64,000 bases of DNA from Tilletiaria anomala UBC 951. Its lineage: Eukaryota > Basidiomycota > Exobasidiomycetes > Georgefischeriales > Tilletiariaceae. A model generated the notes under the pieces. The model was not told where the DNA came from. It saw only the letters and a program-made list of their open reading frames with translations, and did not search any database. A program made the translations under genes and the position numbers. Of this stretch, positions 60,413-64,000 are shown in pieces. The stretch covers positions 1 through 64,000 of the forward strand of contig NW_013547008.1 in assembly GCF_000711695.1 (NCBI RefSeq), written 5' to 3'. Each line of letters starts with the position of its first letter. Position 1 is the stretch's first letter.

Positions 60413-63400
60413 ATGATGTCCACTATCCCAGACCCCGTACTCGTTCTGAGCATGGACCAGGTGCAGAAGATGGATCAGCTCGGACTGGACCAGCTCGCTG
60501 ACCTGTGGCATGGTGAGCCGCTGACGTGCCGGCCCCTCCCTGCTGCTGCAAGGAGAGTGGGAGTGCGCTGACACCTTGCCCTGCCCCTTTTGTCCGTCCC
60601 CTTGCAAAGTCTTCACCAAATGCGCAGAGATGCTCGAATCAGGCCGCAGGCTCGAAAACCTCTCCTGGCGCCTGTGGTTCCGCGAGGCGCACCTCGTCTT
60701 CGACCCCTCGCAGGCGCACTCGCGCGCTGGCTCCAGCTTCGGCTCTGCATCTGCGCTGCCGAGCAGCATGGAGACCAGTCCGCTGCCGACACCGCACTAC
60801 GGCCGCAGCCGTGCGGGAAGCATGAGCTTTGGCGCGGCCGCTGCCGCTGCGGGCGCAGGCGCTCAACGAACCACCACTACCGCTTCTGCTCCTGCAGCTG
60901 CCAACATGAACAGCGGCGGCATTGACAGCCGCGAAAAGGCGTGCGCCAACGGGTTCGAGGACCCTGAGAGCGATGCGGACGTCACCAGCCTCAGTGGCGG
61001 TGAGGGGGGCGGCGCAAGTGCAGAGGACGAGTTCGAGGACGTCAGCGACGACGAAGGCGACGGCGACGAAGCGCGCGGACAGGGCGACACGTTCAGGCCA
61101 TACGCATCGGACGTTACTGCGGACAAGAACAGGGGGAGCAAGGGCAAGCACAACTACAGCTCGTCCAGCACGCTCTCACACAGTCCACACGCCGCCGCGG
61201 ACAACGCGAGCGCATCGACGGCCACGCGGCTTTCACCCACCGCCAGCCCCGACCGGGGGCGCGCAAGCGCAAGGGCGCGGGCGAACGAGCAGACTCTGCC
61301 TGAAAGCTCGACAGCGGGTCTGCAAGCCGCGCAAGCGTGCCAGCGTGCAGCCCCATCATTGGCGTCTTGCGCAGCAGTGGCGCCACTATCAGATGTCCAT
61401 GGCGGTAATATCGGTGGCCAGCGTGCCAGCTCGGCAGACACTGCAGCGACAGCGACAGCAGTGGCGGACACACCGAGACGGGAGCGGGAGAGAAGGGGCA
61501 AAGACCAGTCGCATTCGCATCGAAACCATCATCAACATCAGCAGCAGCAGCGCCGTCGGCCCGTCAGCTTCCAAGCCGTCATCGAGCGCCTTGCGTTACC
61601 TGGCACCAACGTCAGTACGCACGCCGACGCGAGCAGCAGCGGCGTTGGCGCCGCCTCCTCTTCGTCCGCCACCGAGGCTGCCGGCCATGCGAGGGCAAAC
61701 GGCGGCGCGGCACACCCGTGCGGCAAGGGTTGCGTGGCCACAGGCGCAGGCGAGACGGAGCGCGAAGCTTTCCTGCGCGAGCTGCGCCGGCCAATCCCGC
61801 CGCTGCCGGCCGCCTCGCGCCCGCCTCTTAGTTCCGATAGGCGCATGGCGGGCGAGTCAGAGTCCACGGCTGCGAGTGCGGGCGCGGCTGCAAAACAGCA
61901 GGCACAGGCGCACACGTCGGCACCCCTGCAACCGCAGGCCAGAACCCCGCGTGCTCGGTCCGCGGAGGAAGGATGCTGCACATGCCGCTCGCGCGGCGTC
62001 GGGCCCGGCAACCGGCCAGGGCAAGGGCTGGTGCCCACTGCTCCAGCGCCGGCTTTCGTGTCGGGTTCCTCTGCGACGCAAGCGGTGGAGCAGGAAGGCG
62101 AGCAGCAACGGTCGCGCATGTGGAGCAACCGCAGCGCGGATCCCATCGTGCAGAATACTCAGGTCGTGATTGATGCTGTCGCTCTGCTTCCTGCCCCTGC
62201 TCCGATTGCGTCACCTGCACCTACGCCTGCCACACAAGAGACGCGGCGCGATCCCACAGACGCTGCGCGGTCAGCAGATGAGGAGCCTGCCGGAGTGGAC
62301 GTGGAGGACAAGCGCATGGAGCAGGAGCAGAGGGAGAAGGTACAAATGAAGGCAACCGCTGAGCAGGCATCAGAACCTTCAGCGCCTGCTGCTGTCGACG
62401 ATGGAGCCGGCGCACCCGAAGTGTCGATAGAAGGCAAAGCGTCCACAGCGGCCAAAGCGTTGAGCGGCACGAACAAGGCTCATGCGAACGCACACACGCA
62501 TGCCCACCGCGTACACACTGCAGGCCGCCTCCAAGGCCGCAGCAAATCTTCCCTTGGCCTGCACCGCGCCACGGCGGGTGGGCGCTCGCACCGCACTCTG
62601 GCGCATGCACATGCGCTTACCGGCCACGGGCACCAGCAGCACCAGTATGCGATGCAGCAGTCACTTGCGGCCAGGCATGCGCGTGAAGGCAGCAATGCGA
62701 GCGTTAGCAGCAACGGGAGCAGCAATGCTGGTGCCATCGGCGCTCCTCCTCCTCCTCCCCCTGCTATTGAGAAGCAGAGGAGGGCTAGCCACGGCTCCGT
62801 GGGCAGCAACCTCGCCATGACAAGGTCTGACACTGTCAAGAGCCGCTCACCTGCGCCTGCGCACACGGTCGTGCCGCAGCCCACAGCTGCGCCAGCTGCA
62901 GCTGGAGCCCTGGGGCAGGTGCAACCCCCATCACGGCCCTCAGCAAGCCCGGCGAAAGGCCAGGCAGCGACGTCGCCTCCCACAAAAGCCACTCAGGCGA
63001 TGAGCACCGCCCCCAAGCGCAAGCCGGTCACGTTCACCATGGGCGGCGACGAGTCGGACGAAGAGGCCGAGGGCTCGCAGTCGAGTCGTTCCGTCGGCCA
63101 GCGCTGCGCCGCTTCATCGAGCGCTGCCACCGCGGCCGTGCCTGCGCATACCAAGAAGCATGTACAGCTTGCCCCGCCATCGGCTGCTGTGAACGAAGAA
63201 GTCACAGAGGATGACGAGTGGTCGAGCGACGACTCGTCAGAGGAGGACGATGCGGTCAAGGCCGCCGAGGCAGCGAGGCTGGCCAGCCGCAAGCGGGAGG
63301 AGGATCTTTTCAAGAAGGTGCCGATCCGCAGCAAAAGCGCGGCGGACATGCGCACGCTGCAGCCGCAGCAGAGCATCAGCACATCAAGCGCCAGTCCACC

Positions 63401-64000
63401 ACTGCAGCCTGTGCGCGGCATGCTCTCCTCTCTTTTCCACCCGGGGACCGAGCCGTCGCACTCGCCGCCTGGCCAGCTGGCCGGCCGGCCTCACGCGTCT
63501 GCTGCCGACTTGCGCAACATGGGGGGCATGAGCTCACTGCGCATGTCCGCCGTCGACCGCTCCGCCACGACCAGCTTAACGTCCGCGCCGCCGGGCAAGA
63601 CGACGTTCGAGCGCTCGGCGGCAGCGACGAGCCACGGTGCCGCCGCGATGCACCTTCCGCGGACGCGATCGAACCTTCGCAACTCCAGCGGCTTCATCGG
63701 GATCGGCGAGAACACCACCCTGCGCACCAGCAAGTCGGCCGTCGCGCTGCCCCTGCTCAACATCACATCGTCCAAGTCGACGACGAGCATGGCGCAAGCG
63801 GCCGCTGAGGCGGCCATGCACACGGACACTGGCTCCGTGAGCAGCCTGCACCACCCGAGCGAGTCAGGCACCTCGATCTCCTTCAGCACGGCAGATGGCG
63901 TGCTCGGCTCGTCGTACACTTCATTGCGCGCTTCCCGGGACGGCAGCAGCAGTGGCGGTGGTTGGCGTGACAGTGTCGCGCTCGCCAAGCTCAACGAGCT
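60413..64000 (+). CDS. Regulator with an AreA-GATA-like (DUF1752) domain, 5' part
   Basis: Exon 1 is 60413-60512 and exon 2 runs from 60610 to beyond the window edge, open throughout (over 1160 residues visible). The N-terminus has DLWHVFTKCAEMLESGRRLE followed by NLSWRLW, the DUF1752/AreA GATA-like motif shared by fungal nitrogen and nutrient regulators such as AreA/Gaf1 and Mks1-like proteins; no GATA zinc finger is seen in the visible part. The rest is disordered: Ala, Ser, Gln and His-rich stretches, acidic patches (DDEWSSDDSSEEDD near 63210) followed by a conserved-looking KREEDLFKKVPIRSKSAADM and MLSSLFHPG (around 63290-63440), like the DUF3295 block of the same proteins. A role in nutrient signalling is inferred from the family. 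Exon 1 could start at either of two adjacent ATGs. Confidence 0.8.

Noticed and set aside
60922-62169. 415-codon plus-strand frame inside the DUF1752 gene
   Set aside because: An Arg/Ala/Ser-rich shadow of the long open exon in another frame.
1-64000. Transposons, LTR elements, virus-derived genes, CRISPR arrays, tRNA and rRNA genes
   Set aside because: Looked for terminal repeats, polymerase or integrase motifs, array-like repeats and tRNA arm consensus; none could be supported by eye.

Overview
This is a eukaryotic, fungal window, most likely from a basidiomycete yeast or smut relative (Ustilaginomycotina is the best guess; the species cannot be named from this sequence). The evidence is compact protein-coding genes split by short introns (mostly 42-115 nt) with GTGAGT-like donors and CTNAC-like branch sites, GC-rich coding sequence, and orthologues of fungal housekeeping genes. 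I rebuilt every exon model below by hand; each assigned gene closes in frame across its introns.

Left part (1-20 kb). After 2.5 kb with no assignable gene (but with scattered histidine-codon-rich patches) come cofilin (-), a Yfh7-like P-loop kinase (-), a secreted protein of a fungal family (+) converging on a GPI-anchor-like fasciclin protein (-), then a TauD/Jlp1-type 2-oxoglutarate dioxygenase (+), the mitochondrial porin VDAC (+), the histidine phosphotransfer protein Ypd1 (+) and the scavenger decapping enzyme DcpS/Dcs1 (-).

Middle (20-42.8 kb). The very large Sen1 helicase (-) is followed by the ribonucleotide reductase large subunit RNR1 (-), whose promoter and first intron carry a cluster of ACGCGT (MCB) sites. 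Next is an AT-richer, gene-poor block of about 5 kb (31.3-36 kb) with, at its right edge, three small candidate genes. ALG1 (-), with a long low-complexity insert, is divergent from a TANGO2/NRDE-family gene (+).

Right part (42.8-64 kb). A large Vnx1-type cation/proton exchanger (-), a decayed GH128-like glycoside hydrolase (-), a Cti6-like PHD-finger protein (-), a decayed class II aldolase gene (+), and the 5' part of a long disordered regulator with an AreA-GATA-like (DUF1752) domain (+) that runs off the right end.

No operon, CRISPR, tRNA, rRNA, transposon or virus-derived element was recognised. The genes do not form one pathway; they cover actin turnover, osmosignalling (Ypd1), RNA 3'/5'-end metabolism (DcpS, Sen1), dNTP synthesis, N-glycosylation, vacuolar ion exchange and chromatin/nutrient regulation. 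The more unusual material is the AT-rich block, the MCB cluster, two decaying metabolic genes flanking intact CTI6, and several small unrecognised genes.
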